Shown in pieces: positions 34,050 to 48,150 of a DNA stretch of 64,000 bases. Location: NCBI GenBank assembly GCA_947623455.1, contig OX392536.1:7249282-7313281 (forward strand), in the 5' to 3' direction. Under the pieces are notes generated by a model. It had not been told where the DNA came from, made no database searches, and saw only the letters and a list, made by a program, of their open reading frames with translations. Numbering within the stretch: position 1 is the first letter of the stretch; each line of letters begins with the position of its first letter. The translations under genes were made by a program, and so were the position numbers. This stretch comes from Mimachlamys varia. Its lineage: Eukaryota; Mollusca; Bivalvia; Pectinida; Pectinidae.

Positions 34050-34197
34050 GATGACGTAACACACAAATGCTGCACATTTTAAATTTAGTAATAGGTTCAG
34101 TATGCCGAAAAAAATGAATTACATATGTAAACTGCATCACACAGCTGTTTCGTCCTTCTCGGACTCGTCATTGATGCTAGGGGCCAAAAGATGGGAA
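34050..34197 (-). repeat. Dispersed hammerhead-bearing element, copy 2
   Basis: The reverse complement of this stretch follows 1-150: TTTTGGCCCCTAG, GGACGAAACAGCTGT, TTCGGCATACTG, TTTGTGTGTTACGT. It differs by a 6-bp insertion near ACATATG and scattered substitutions. The two copies lie in opposite orientation 34 kb apart. Confidence 0.75.
34134..34177 (-). ncRNA. Degenerate type I hammerhead ribozyme motif
   Basis: On the minus strand: stem I 5' GCATCA (34177-34172), core A-TGACGA (CUGANGA with the first C changed to A), stem II GTCC/GGAC around a 5-nt loop (GAGAA), GAA, palindromic stem III ACAGCTGT, then stem I 3' TGATGC (34139-34134), fully complementary over six pairs. G stands at the cleavage position, where A, C or U is required. 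Stem I differs in sequence from the left copy but still pairs. The two core changes predict no activity in this copy; together the two copies point to an intact ancestor. Confidence 0.72.
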
Positions 34198-34492
34198 TCC
34201 AAAATTTCTAAACCAATGTAGAAGCAGGGGGGTCAGGTGCGTAAAACCCCTTCAATTTATGAATTAAGAAGTAAATTTCAACTAGTTCTGAACTATTTCA
34301 AATCGTGTACTACAAAAATGTGTATATTAAGTACCGTGTCACTACTCAAATGAGAGAAAACGTGGCTATGGAGGCTCCAGCAACACAGCCTTCCAATTTG
34401 TTTGGAAAGCCCGTCAGAAAGCACAAGTATAACACTATATCATGTGAAATTGCGAAAAAATTCCACTCAAGGGTCATTTGGTATCATCTTTT

Positions 34493-35077
34493 TTATATAG
34501 AAGATGTAACCGTAACTGCTTCTGTTTTGTGGCCAATCAGACATCTTTGGACCTTTCTGACAAGCTCGAGGAGTTCCGATTCAGATTTGCCTGTAAATAG
34601 TGTATAATTGTTAAGCGAAAACATTGTTGAAATTTTTGTGTAATGTCTTGGAATGTTAAGGTTCCAAGTTCGGCCCCTGCAGTTTCTCAAAACAAATAAA
34701 ATTACCATTTTATTAAACACAATGCAATATGTATTTTTATGGAATATTTCCTTTGAAACAAACAAATTTCCATCTGTAACATTGATAATAATTTTAAATA
34801 ATCTATTAAACCTGTTGGTATAATTTTGTTTGACTTCAGCATAGCTACTCCCCAAGGTAGCTCGTATGAATTGCACGATATTGGCTTTGGTGCACATGTA
34901 CCGACTGTTTCTGACAAAAACAATCTTCTCTCTAGAATTGAAATGCTGCATTACATCATTGATGGCTGTTGCCGTGAAACCCATTATAGAATTAATGAAA
35001 GACCAGATCAGATCCTTAGCTGAGAAAGGATTATAGTTTGATGGGCTCGGGGTTTCCCTCATATGGATTAATCGCAT
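34493..35077 (-). CDS. Unrecognised open frame, 194 codons from first ATG
   Basis: This is the longest frame outside tandem repeats. The first in-frame ATG is at 35077; the frame is open further upstream to a stop at 35207-35209, so it runs about 60 bp into the first satellite units. It ends at 34493. The product has a mixed composition, including VRNSRYMCTKANIVQFI, a hydrophobic patch YCIVFNKMVILFVL and a C-terminal SESELLELVRKVQRCLIG helix-like segment. I recognise no family or catalytic motif. In DNA this AT-rich an open run this long is unlikely by chance, so a decayed gene or transposon protein, or a single exon, is plausible. The hammerhead-bearing element follows on the same strand 0.3 kb downstream, which would suit a Penelope-like element, but no reverse transcriptase or GIY-YIG motif is visible. 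Confidence 0.3.
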   Translation of the reverse strand: MRLIHMRETPSPSNYNPFSAKDLIWSFINSIMGFTATAINDVMQHFNSREKIVFVRNSRYMCTKANIVQFIRATLGSSYAEVKQNYTNRFNRLFKIIINVTDGNLFVSKEIFHKNTYCIVFNKMVILFVLRNCRGRTWNLNIPRHYTKISTMFSLNNYTLFTGKSESELLELVRKVQRCLIGHKTEAVTVTSSI

Positions 35078-38000
35078 TTCAAGGCAAATCAATTTAATGA
35101 TGTACAATGAATTCGAATTTCTATCAAGTGTAAAAAAGCAACAAGGTAACGTAATCCTGTTTGCTCTTAGATAGAAACTTTGATTTCTAAAACAAACGTA
35201 ATTCCATCACTGCTCTAAGATAGAAACTTTGATTTCTAAAACCAACGTAATCCTGTCTGCTCTAAGATAGAAACTTCGATTTCTAAAACCAAAGTAATCC
35301 TGTCTGCTCTAAGATAGAAACTTCGATTTCTAAAACCAAAGTAATCCTGTCTGCTCTCAGATAGAAACTTTGATTTCTAAAACCAACGTAATCCTGTCTG
35401 CTCTAAGATAGAAACTTTGATTTCTAAAACCAAAGTAATCCTGTCTGCTCTAAGATAGAAACTTCGATTTCTAAAACCAACGTAATTCCATCTCTGCTCT
35501 AAGATAGAAACTCCGATTTCTAAAACCAACGTAATTCCATCTCTGCTCTAAGATAGAAACTTCGATTTCTAAAACCAACGTAATCCTGTCTGCTCTTAGA
35601 TAGAAACTTCGATTTCTAAAACCAACGTAATCCTGTCTGCTCTAAGATAGAAACTTCGATTTCTAAAACCAACGTAATCCTGTCTGCTCTAAGATTGAAA
35701 CTCCGATTTCTAAAACCAACGTAATTCCATCTCTGCTCTAAGATAGAAACTCCGATTTCTAAAACCAACGTAATTCCATCTCTGTTCTAAGATAGAAACT
35801 TCGATTTCTAAAACCAACGTAATTCCATCTCTGTTCTAAGATAGAAACTTTGATTTCTAAAACCAAAGTAATCCTGTCTGCTCTAAGATAGAAACTTCGA
35901 TTTCTAAAACCAACGCAATCTCATCTCTACTCTAAGATAGAAACTTTGATTTCTAAAACCAACGTAATCCTGTCTGATCTAAGATAGAAACTTCGATTTC
36001 TAAAACCAACGTAATCTCATCTCTACTCTAAGATGGAAACTTCGATTTCTAAAACCAACGTAATCCTGTCTGCTCTAAGATAGAAACTTCGATTTCTAAA
36101 ACCAAAGTAATCCTGTCTGCTCTAAGATAGAAACTTCGATTTCTTAAACCAACGTAATCTCATCTCTACTCTAAGATAGAAACTTTGATTTCTAAAACCA
36201 ACGTAATCCTGTCTGCTCTAAGATAGAAACTTTGATTTCTAAAACCAACGTAATCCTGTCTGCTCTAAGATAGAAACTTCGATTTCTAAAACCAACGTAA
36301 TCTCATCTCTACTCTAAGATAGAAACTTCGATTTCTAAAACCAACGTAATCCTGTCTGCTCTAAGATAGAAACTTTGATTTCTAAAACCAACGTAATCTC
36401 ATCTCTACTCTAAGATAGAAACTTCGATTTCTAAAACCAACGTAATCTCATCTCTACTCTAAGATAGAAACTTCGATTTCTAAAACCAACGTAATCTCAT
36501 CTCTACTCTAAGATAGAAACTTCGATTTCTAAAACCAACGTAATCCTGTCTGCTCTAAGATAGAAACTTCGATTTCTAAAACCAACGTAATCTCATCTCT
36601 ACTCTAAGATAGAAACTTCGATTTCTAAAACCAACGTAATCTCATCTCTACTCTAAGATAGAAACTTCGATTTCTAAAACCAACGTAATCCTGTCTGCTC
36701 TAAGATAGAAACTTCGATTTCTAAAACCAACGTAATCCTGTCTGCTCTAAGATAGAAACTTCGATTTCTAAAACCAACGTAATCTCATCTCTACTCTAAG
36801 ATAGAAACTTTGATTTCTAAAACCAACGTAATCCTGTCTGCTCTAAGATAGAAACTTTGATTTCTAAAACCAACGTAATCCTGTCTGCTCTAAGATAGAA
36901 ACTTCGATTTCTAAAACCAACGTAATCTCATCTCTACTCTAAGATAGAAACTTCGATTTCTAAAACCAACGTAATCCTGTCTGCTCTAACATAGAAACTT
37001 TGATTTCTAAAACCAACGTAATCTCATCTCTACTCTAAGATAGAAACTTCGATTTCTAAAACCAACGTAATCTCATCTCTACTCTAAGATAGAAACTTCG
37101 ATTTCTAAAACCAACGTAATCTCATCTCTACTCTAAGATAGAAACTTTGATTTCTAAAACCAACGTAATCCTGTCTGCTCTAAGATAGAAACTTCGATTT
37201 CTAAAACCAACGTAATCTCATCTCTACTCTAAGATAGAAACTTCGATTTCTAAAACCAACGTAATCTCATCTCTACTCTAAGATAGAAACTTAGATTTCT
37301 AAAACCAACGTAATCCTGTCTGCTCTAAGATAGAAACTTTGATTTCTAAAACCAACGTAATCCTGTCTGCTCTAAGATAGAAACTTCGATTTCTAAAACC
37401 AACGTAATCTCATCTCTACTCTAAGATAGAAACTTTGATTTCTAAAACCAACGTAATCCTGTCTGCTCTAAGATAGAAACTTTGATTTCTAAAACCAACG
37501 TAATCCTGTCTGCTCTAAGATAGAAACTTCGATTTCTAAAACCAACGTAATCTCATCTCTACTCTAAGATAGAAACTTCGATTTCTAAAACCAACGTTAT
37601 CCTGTCTGCTCTAAGATAGAAACTTTCATTTCTAAAACCAACGTAATCTCATCTCTACTCTAAGATAGAAACTTCGATTTCTAAAACCAACGTAATCTCA
37701 TCTCTACTCTAAGATAGAAACTTCGATTTCTAAAACCAACGTAATCTCATCTCTACTCTAAGATAGAAACTTTGATTTCTAAAACCAACGTAATCCTGTC
37801 TGCTCTAAGATAGAAACTTCGATTTCTAAAACCAACGTAATCTCATCTCTACTCTAAGATAGAAACTTCGATTTCTAAAACAAACGTAATCTCATCTCTA
37901 CTCTAAGATAGAAACTTCGATTTCTAAAACCAACGTAATCCTGTCTGCTCTAAGATAGAAACTTTGATTTCTAAAACCAACGTTATCCTCTACTCTAAGA

Positions 38001-38989
38001 TAGAAACTTTGATTTCTAAAACCAACGTAATCCTATGTCTGCTCTAAGATAGAAACTTCGATTTCTAAAACCAAAGTAATTCCATCTCTGTTCTAAGATA
38101 GAAACTTCGATTTCTAAAACCAACGTAATCTCATCTCTACTCTAAGATAGAAACTTCGATTTCTAAAACCAACGTAATCCTGTCTGCTCTAAGATAGAAA
38201 CTTCGATTTCTAAAACCAACGTAATTACATCTCTGCTCTAAGATAGAAACTCCGATTTCTAAAACCAACGTAATTCCATCTCTGTTCTAAGATAGAAACT
38301 TCGATTTCTAAAACCAACGTAATTCCATCTCTGCTCTAAGATAGAAACTCCGATTTCTAAAACCAACGTAATCCTGTCTGCTCTAAGATAGAAACTTTGA
38401 TTTCTAAAACCAACGTAATCCTGTCTGCTCTAAGATAGAAACTTCGATTTCTAAAACCAACGTAATCTCATCTCTACTCTAAGATAGAAACTTCGATTTC
38501 TAAAACCAACGTAATCCTGTCTGCTCTAAGATAGAAACTTTGATTTCTAAAACCAACGTAATCTCATCTCTACTCTAAGATAGAAACTTCGATTTCTAAA
38601 ACCAACGTAATCTCATCTCTACTCTAAGATAGAAACTTCGATTTCTAAAACCAACGTAATCTCATCTCTACTCTAAGATAGAAACTTTGATTTCTAAAAC
38701 CAACGTAATCCTGTCTGCTCTAAGATAGAAACTTCGATTTCTAAAACCAACGTAATCTCAACTCTACTCTAAGATAGAAACTTCGATTTCTAAAACCAAC
38801 GTAATCTCATCTCTACTCTAAGATAGAAACTTTGATTTCTAAAACCAACGTAATCCTGTCTGCTCTAAGATAGAAACTTCGATTTCTAAAACCAAAGTAA
38901 TCCTGTCTGCTCTAAGATAGAAACTTCGATTTCTAAAACCAAAGTAATCCTGTCTGCTCTCAGATAGAAACTTTGATTTCTAAAACCAA

Positions 38990-41900
38990 CGTAATCCTGT
39001 CTGCTCTAAGATAGACTTTGATTTCTAAAACCAAAGTAATCCTGTCTGCTCTAAGATAGAAACTTCGATTTCTAAAACCAACGTAATTCCATCTCTGCTC
39101 TAAGATAGAAACTCCGATTTCTAAAACCAACGTAATTCCATCTCTGCTCTAAGATAGAAACTTCGATTTCTAAAACCAACGTAATCCTGTCTGCTCTTAG
39201 ATAGAAACTTCGATTTCTAAAACCAACGTAATCCTGTCTGCTCTAAGATAGAAACTTCGATTTCTAAAACCAACGTAATCCTGTCTGCTCTAAGATTGAA
39301 ACTCCGATTTCTAAAACCAACGTAATTCCATCTCTGCTCTAAGATAGAAACTCCGATTTCTAAAACCAACGTAATTCCATCTCTGTTCTAAGATAGAAAC
39401 TCCGATTTCTAAAACCAACGTAATTCCATCTCTGTTCTAAGATAGAAACTTCGATTTCTAAAACCAACGTAATTCCATCTCTGCTCTAAGATAGAAACTC
39501 CGATTTCTAAAACCAACGTAATCCTGTCTGCTCTAAGATAGAAACTTTGATTTCTAAAACCAACGTAATCCTGTCTGCTCTAAGATAGAAACTTCGATTT
39601 CTAAAACCAACGTAATCTCATCTCTACTCTAAGATAGAAACTTCGATTTCTAAAACCAACGTAATCCTGTCTGCTCTAAGATAGAAATTTTGATTTCTAA
39701 AACCAACGTAATCTCATCTCTACTCTAAGATAGAAACTTCGATTTCTAAAACCAACGTAATCTCATCTCTACTCTAAGATAGAAACTTCGATTTCTAAAA
39801 CCAACGTAATCTCATCTCTACTCTAAGATAGAAACTTTGATTTCTAAAACCAACGTAATCCTGTCTGCTCTAAGATAGAAACTTCGATTTCTAAAACCAA
39901 CGTAATCTCAACTCTACTCTAAGATAGAAACTTCGATTTCTAAAACCAACGTAATCTCATCTCTACTCTAAGATAGAAACTTTGATTTCTAAAACCAACG
40001 TAATCCTGTCTGCTCTAAGATAGAAACTTCGATTTCTAAAACCAAAGTAATCCTGTCTGCTCTAAGATAGAAACTTCGATTTCTAAAACCAAAGTAATCC
40101 TGTCTGCTCTCAGATAGAAACTTTGATTTCTAAAACCAACGTAATCCTGTCTGCTCTAAGATAGACTTTGATTTCTAAAACCAAAGTAATCCTGTCTGCT
40201 CTAAGATAGAAACTTCGATTTCTAAAACCAACGTAATTCCATCTCTGCTCTAAGATAGAAACTCCGATTTCTAAAACCAACGTAATTCCATCTCTGCTCT
40301 AAGATAGAAACTTCGATTTCTAAAACCAACGTAATCCTGTCTGCTCTTAGATAGAAACTTCGATTTCTAAAACCAACGTAATCCTGTCTGCTCTAAGATA
40401 GAAACTTCGATTTCTAAAACCAACGTAATCCTGTCTGCTCTAAGATTGAAACTCCGATTTCTAAAACCAACGTAATTCCATCTCTGCTCTAAGATAGAAA
40501 CTCCGATTTCTAAAACCAACGTAATTCCATCTCTGTTCTAAGATAGAAACTTCGATTTCTAAAACCAACGTAATTCCATCTCTGTTCTAAGATAGAAACT
40601 TTGATTTCTAAAACCAAAGTAATCCTGTCTGCTCTAAGATAGAAACTTCGATTTCTAAAACCAACGCAATCTCATCTCTACTCTAAGATAGAAACTTTGA
40701 TTTCTAAAACCAACGTAATCCTGTCTGCTCTAAGATAGAAACTTCGATTTCTAAAACCAACGTAATCTCATCTCTACTCTAAGATGGAAACTTCGATTTC
40801 TAAAACCAACGTAATCCTGTCTGCTCTAAGATAGAAACTTCGATTTCTAAAACCAACGTAATCCTGTCTGCTCTAAGATAGAAACTTCGATTTCTAAAAC
40901 CAACGTAATCTCATCTCTACTCTAAGATAGAAACTTTGATTTCTAAAACCAACGTAATCCTGTCTGCTCTAAGATAGAAACTTTGATTTCTAAAACCAAC
41001 GTAATCCTGTCTGCTCTAAGATAGAAACTTCGATTTCTAAAACCAACGTAATCTCATCTCTACTCTAAGATAGAAACTTCGATTTCTAAAACCAACGTAA
41101 TCCTGTCTGCTCTAAGATAGAAACTTTGATTTCTAAAACCAACGTAATCTCATCTCTACTCTAAGATAGAAACTTCGATTTCTAAAACCAACGTAATCTC
41201 ATCTCTACTCTAAGATAGAAACTTCGATTTCTAAAACCAACGTAATCTCATCTCTGCTCTAAGATAGAAACTTTGATTTCTAAAACCAACGTAATCCTGT
41301 CTGCTCTAAGATAGAAACTTCGATTTCTAAAACCAACGTAATCTCATCTCTACTCTAAGATAGAAACTTCGATTTCTAAAACCAACGTAATCCTGTCTGC
41401 TCTAAGATAGAAACTTTGATTTCTAAAACCAACGTAATCCTGTCTGCTCTAAGATAGAAACTTCGATTTCTAAAACCAACGTAATCTCATCTCTACTCTA
41501 AGATAGAAACTTTGATTTCTAAAACCAACGTAATCCTGTCTGCTCTAAGATAGAAACTTTGATTTCTAAAACCAACGTAATCCTGTCTGCTCTAAGATAG
41601 AAACTTCGATTTCTAAAACCAACGTAATCCTCTACTCTAAGATAGAAACTTTGATTTCTAAAACCAACGTAATCCTATGTCTGCTCTAAGATAGAAACTT
41701 CGATTTCTAAAACCAAAGTAATTCCATCTCTGCTCTAAGATAGAAACTTTGATTTCTAAAACCAACGTAATCCTGTCTGCTCTAAGATAGAAACTTCGAT
41801 TTCTAAAACCAACGTAATCTCAACTCTACTCTAAGATAGAAACTTCGATTTCTAAAACCAACGTAATCTCATCTCTACTCTAAGATAGAAACTTTGATTT

Positions 41901-44900
41901 CTAAAACCAACGTAATCCTGTCTGCTCTAAGATAGAAACTTCGATTTCTAAAACCAAAGTAATCCTGTCTGCTCTAAGATAGAAACTTCGATTTCTAAAA
42001 CCAAAGTAATCCTGTCTGCTCTCAGATAGAAACTTTGATTTCTAAAACCAACGTAATCCTGTCTGCTCTAAGATAGACTTTGATTTCTAAAACCAAAGTA
42101 ATCCTGTCTGCTCTAAGATAGAAACTTCGATTTCTAAAACCAACGTAATTCCATCTCTGCTCTAAGATAGAAACTCCGATTTCTAAAACCAACGTAATTC
42201 CATCTCTGCTCTAAGATAGAAACTTCGATTTCTAAAACCAACGTAATCCTGTCTGCTCTTAGATAGAAACTTCGATTTCTAAAACCAACGTAATCCTGTC
42301 TGCTCTAAGATAGAAACTTCGATTTCTAAAACCAACGTAATCCTGTCTGCTCTAAGATTGAAACTCCGATTTCTAAAACCAACGTAATTCCATCTCTGCT
42401 CTAAGATAGAAACTCCGATTTCTAAAACCAACGTAATTCCATCTCTGTTCTAAGATAGAAACTTCGATTTCTAAAACCAACGTAATTCCATCTCTGTTCT
42501 AAGATAGAAACTTTGATTTCTAAAACCAAAGTAATCCTGTCTGCTCTAAGATAGAAACTTCGATTTCTAAAACCAACGCAATCTCATCTCTACTCTAAGA
42601 TAGAAACTTTGATTTCTAAAACCAACGTAATCCTGTCTGCTCTAAGATAGAAACTTCGATTTCTAAAACCAACGTAATCTCATCTCTACTCTAAGATGGA
42701 AACTTCGATTTCTAAAACCAACGTAATCCTGTCTGCTCTAAGATAGAAACTTCGATTTCTAAAACCAACGTAATCCTGTCTGCTCTAAGATAGAAACTTC
42801 GATTTCTAAAACCAACGTAATCTCATCTCTACTCTAAGATAGAAACTTTGATTTCTAAAACCAACGTAATCCTGTCTGCTCTAAGATAGAAACTTTGATT
42901 TCTAAAACCAACGTAATCCTGTCTGCTCTAAGATAGAAACCTCGATTTCTAAAACCAACGTAATCTCATCTCTACTCTAAGATAGAAACTTCGATTTCTA
43001 AAACCAACGTAATCCTGTCTGCTCTAAGATAGAAACTTTGATTTCTAAAACCAACGTAATCTCATCTCTACTCTAAGATAGAAACTTCGATTTCTAAAAC
43101 CAACGTAATCTCATCTCTACTCTAAGATAGAAACTTCGATTTCTAAAACCAACGTAATCTCATCTCTGCTCTAAGATAGAAACTTTGATTTCTAAAACCA
43201 ACGTAATCCTGTCTGCTCTAAGATAGAAACTTCGATTTCTAAAACCAACGTAATCTCATCTCTACTCTAAGATAGAAACTTCGATTTCTAAAACCAACGT
43301 AATCCTGTCTGCTCTAAGATAGAAACTTTGATTTCTAAAACCAACGTAATCCTGTCTGCTCTAAGATAGAAACTTCGATTTCTAAAACCAACGTAATCTC
43401 ATCTCTACTCTAACATAGAAACTTTGATTTCTAAAACCAACGTAATCCTGTCTGCTCTAAGATAGAAACTTTGATTTCTAAAACCAACGTAATCCTGTCT
43501 GCTCTAAGATAGAAACTTCGATTTCTAAAACCAACGTAATCCTCTACTCTAAGATAGAAACTTTGATTTCTAAAACCAACGTAATCCTATGTCTGCTCTA
43601 AGATAGAAACTTCGATTTCTAAAACCAAAGTAATTCCATCTCTGCTCTAAGATAGAAACTTCGATTTCTAAAACCAACGTAATCTCATCTCTACTCTAAG
43701 ATAGAAACTTCGATTTCTAAAACCAACGTAATCCTGTCTGCTCTAAGATAGAAACTTCGATTTCTAAAACCAACGTAATTCCATCTCTGCTCTAAGATAG
43801 AAACTCCGATTTCTAAAACCAACGTAATTCCATCTCTGTTCTAAGATAGAAACTTCGATTTCTAAAACCAACGTAATTCCATCTCTGCTCTAAGATAGAA
43901 ACTTCGATTTCTAAAACCAACGTAATTCCATCTCTGCTCTAAGATAGAAACTCCGATTTCTAAAACCAACGTAATTCCATCTCTGTTCTAAGATAGAAAC
44001 TTCGATTTCTAAAACCAACGTAATTCCATCTCTGCTCTAAGATAGAAACTCCGATTTCTAAAACCAACGTAATCCTGTCTGCTCTAAGATAGAAACTTTG
44101 ATTTCTAAAATCAACGTAATCCTGTCTGCTCTAAGATAGAAACTTCGATTTCTAAAACCAACGTAATCTCATCTCTACTCTAAGATAGAAACTTCGATTT
44201 CTAAAACCAACGTAATCCTGTCTGCTCTAAGATAGAAACTTTGATTTCTAAAACCAACGTTATCTCATCTCTACTCTAAGATAGAAACTTCGATTTCTAA
44301 AACCAACGTAATCTCATCTCTACTCTAAGATAGAAACTTCGATTTCTAAAACCAACGTAATCTCATCTCTACTCTAAGATAGAAACTTTGATTTCTAAAA
44401 CCAACGTAATCCTGTCTGCTCTAAGATAGAAACTTCGATTTCTAAAACCAACGTAATCTCAACTCTACTCTAAGATAGAAACTTCGATTTCTAAAACCAA
44501 CGCAATCTCATCTCTACTCTAAGATAGAAACTTCGATTTCTAAAACCAACGTAATCCTGTCTGCTCTAAGATAGAAACTTTGATTTCTAAAACCAACGTA
44601 ATCCTGTCTGCTCTAAGATAGAAACTTCGATTTCTAAAACCAACGTAATCTCATCTCTACTCTAAGATAGAAACTTCGATTTCTAAAACCAACGTAATCC
44701 TGTCTGCTCTAAGATAGAAACTTTGATTTCTAAAACCAACGTAATCTCATCTCTACTCTAAGATAGAAACTTCGATTTCTAAAACCAACGTAATCTCATC
44801 TCTACTCTAAGATAGAAACTTCGATTTCTAAAACCAACGTAATCTCATCTCTACTCTAAGATAGAAACTTTGATTTCTAAAACCAACGTAATCCTGTCTG

Positions 44901-45400
44901 CTCTAAGATAGAAACTTCGATTTCTAAAACCAACGTAATCTCATCTCTACTCTAAGATAGAAACTTCGATTTCTAAAACCAACGTAATCTCATCTCTACT
45001 CTAAGATAGAAACTTCGATTTCTAAAACCAATGTAATCCTGTCTGCTCTAAGATAGAAACTTTGATTTCTAAAACCAACGTAATCCTGTCTGCTCTAAGA
45101 TAGAAACTTCGATTTCTAAAACCAACGTAATCTCATCTCTACTCTAAGATAGAAACTTCGATTTCTAAAACCAACGTAATCTCATCTCTACTCTAAGATA
45201 GAAACTTCGATTTCTAAAACCAATGTAATCCTGTCTGCTCTAAGATAGAAACTTTGATTTCTATAACCAACGTAATCCTGTCTGCTCTAAGATAGAAACT
45301 TCGATTTCTAAAACCAACGTAATTCCATCTCTGCTCTAAGATAGAAACTTTGATTTCTAAAACCAACGTAATCCTATGTCTGCTCTAAGATAGAAACTTC
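38990..45400. repeat. Higher-order repeats in the left part of the satellite
   Basis: Rare variants act as rulers. The shortened unit ATAGACTTTG occurs at 39011, 40161 and 42073 (offsets 1,150 and 1,912 bp). CCTATGTCTG occurs at 41674, 43586 and 45373 (offsets 1,912 and 1,787). The 1,912-bp offset is found with both markers, so it is a true duplicated block. Confidence 0.85.
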
Positions 45401-48150
45401 GATTTCTAAAACCAAAGTAATTCCATCTCTGCTCTAAGATAGAAACTTCGATTTCTAAAACCAACGTAATCTCATCTCTACTCTAAGATAGAAACTTCGA
45501 TTTCTAAAACCAACGTAATCCTGTCTGCTCTAAGATAGAAACTTCGATTTCTAAAACCAACGTAATTCCATCTCTGCTCTAAGATAGAAACTCCGATTTC
45601 TAAAACCAACGTAATTCAATCTCTGTTCTAAGATAGAAACTTCGATTTCTAAAACCAACGTAATTCCATCTCTGCTCTAAGATAGAAACTCCGATTTCTA
45701 AAACCAACGTAATTCCATCTCTGTTCTAAGATAGAAACTTCGATTTCTAAAACCAACGTAATTCCATCTCTGCTCTAAGATAGAAACTTCGATTTCTAAA
45801 ACCAACGTAATTCCATCTCTGCTCTAAGATAGAAACTCCGATTTCTAAAACCAACGTAATTCCATCTCTGTTCTAAGATAGAAACTTCGATTTCTAAAAC
45901 CAACGTAATCCTGTCTGCTCTAAGATAGAAACTTCGATTTCTAAAACCAACGTAATCCTGTCTGCTCTAAGGTAGAAACTTCGATTTCTAAAACCAACGT
46001 AATCCTGTCTGCTCTAAGATAGAAACTCCGATTTCTAAAACCAACGTAATTCCATCTCTGCTCTAAGATAGAAACTCCGATTTCTAAAACCAACGTAATT
46101 CCATCTCTGTTCTAAGATAGAAACTTCGATTTCTAAAACCAATGTTATCCTATTTCTGCTCTTAGATAGAAACTTTGATTTCTAAAACCTACGTTATCCT
46201 GTCTGCTCTAAGATAGAATTTTCGATTTCTAAAACCAACGTAAACCTGTCTGCTCTTAGATAGAAACTTCGATTTCTAAAATAACGTATTCCTTTCTCTG
46301 CTCTAAGATAGAAACTTCGATTTCTAAAACCAACGTAATCCAATCTCTGCTCTAGGATAGAAAATTGATTTCTAAAACCAACGTAATCCTGTCTGCTCTT
46401 AGATAGAAACTTCGATTTCTAAAATCAACATAATCCTATGCTCTTAGATAGAAACTTCGATTTCTAAAACCAAAGTAATCCTGTCTGCTCTTAGATAGAA
46501 ACTTTGATTTCTAAAACCAACGTAATCCTGTCTGCTCTAAGATAGAAACTTTGATTTCTAAAACCAAAGTAATCCTGTCTGCTCTAAGATGGAAACTTCG
46601 ATTTCTAAAACCAATGTAATTCCATCTCTGCTCTAAGATAGAAACTCCGATTTCTAAAACCAACGTAATTCCATCTCTGCTCTAAGATAGAAACTTCGAT
46701 TTCTAAAACCAACGTAATCCTGTCTGCTCTAAGATAGAAACTTCGATTTCTAAAACCAACTTAATCCTGTCTGCTCTAAGATAGAAACTTCGATTTCTAA
46801 AACCAACGTAATCCTGTCTGCTCTAAGATAGAAACTCCGATTTCTAAAACCAACGTAATTCCATCTCTGCTCTAAGATAGAAACTCCGATTTCTAAAACC
46901 AACGTAATTCCATCTCTGTTCTAAGATAGAAACTTCGATTTCTAAAACCAACGTAATTCCATCTCTGTTCTAAGATAGAAACTTTGATTTCTAAAACCAA
47001 AGTAATCCTGTCTGCTCTAAGATAGAAACTTCGATTTCTAAAACCAACGTAATCTCATCTCTACTCTAAGATAGAAACATCGATTTCTAAAACCAACGTA
47101 ATCCTGTCTGCTCTAAGATAGAAATTTTGATTTCTAAAACCAACGTAATCCTGTTTGCTCTAAGATAGAAACTTCGATTTCTAAAACCAACGTAATTCCA
47201 TCTCTGCTCTAAGATAGAAACTTCGATTTCTAAAACCAACGTAATCCTGTCTGCTCTAAGATAGAAACTCCGATTTCTAAAACCAACGTAATTCCATCTC
47301 TGCTCTAAGATAGAAACTCCGATTTCTAAAACCAACGTAAATCCATCTCTGTACTAAGATAGAAACTTCGATTTCTAAAACCAACGTAATTCCATCTCTG
47401 CTCTAAGATAGAAACTTCGATTTCTAAAACCAACGCAATTCCATCTCTGCTCTAAGATAGAAACTCCGATTTCTAAAACCAACGTAATTCCATCTCTGTT
47501 CTAAGATAGAAACTTCGATTTCTAAAACCAACGTAATTCCATCTCTGCTCTAAGATAGAAACTCCGATTTCTAAAACCAACGTAATCCTGTCTGCTCTAA
47601 GATAGAAACTCCGATTTCTAAAACCAATGTTATCCTATTTCTGCTCTTAGATAGAAACTTTGATTTCTTAAACCTACGTTATTCTGTCTGCTCTAAGATA
47701 GAATTTTCGATTTCTAAAACCAACGTAAACCTGTCTGCTCTAAGATAGAAACTTCGATTTCTAAAATAACGTATTCCTTTCTCTGCTCTAAGATAGAAAC
47801 TTCGATTTCTAAAACCAACGTAATCCAATCTCTGCTCTAGGATAGAAAATTGATTTCTAAAACCAACGTAATCCTGTCTGCTCTTAGATAGAAACTTCGA
47901 TTTCTAAAACCAACGTAATCCCATCTCTGCTCTCAGATAGAAACTTCGATTTCTAAAATCAACATAATCCTCTGCTCTTAGATAGAAACTTCGATTTCTA
48001 AAACCAACGTAATCCTGTCTGCTCTAAGATAGAAACTTCGATTTCTAAAACCAACGTAATCCTGTCTGCTCTAAGATAGAAACTCCGATTTCTAAAACCA
48101 ACGTAATCCTGTCTGCTCTAAGATAGAAACTTTGATTTCTAAAACCAACG

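Noticed and set aside
34305..34607. 100-codon plus-strand frame overlapping the minus-strand frame at 34493
   Set aside because: No motif, and it partly overlaps the longer opposite frame; at most one of the two can be real and the longer one is preferred.
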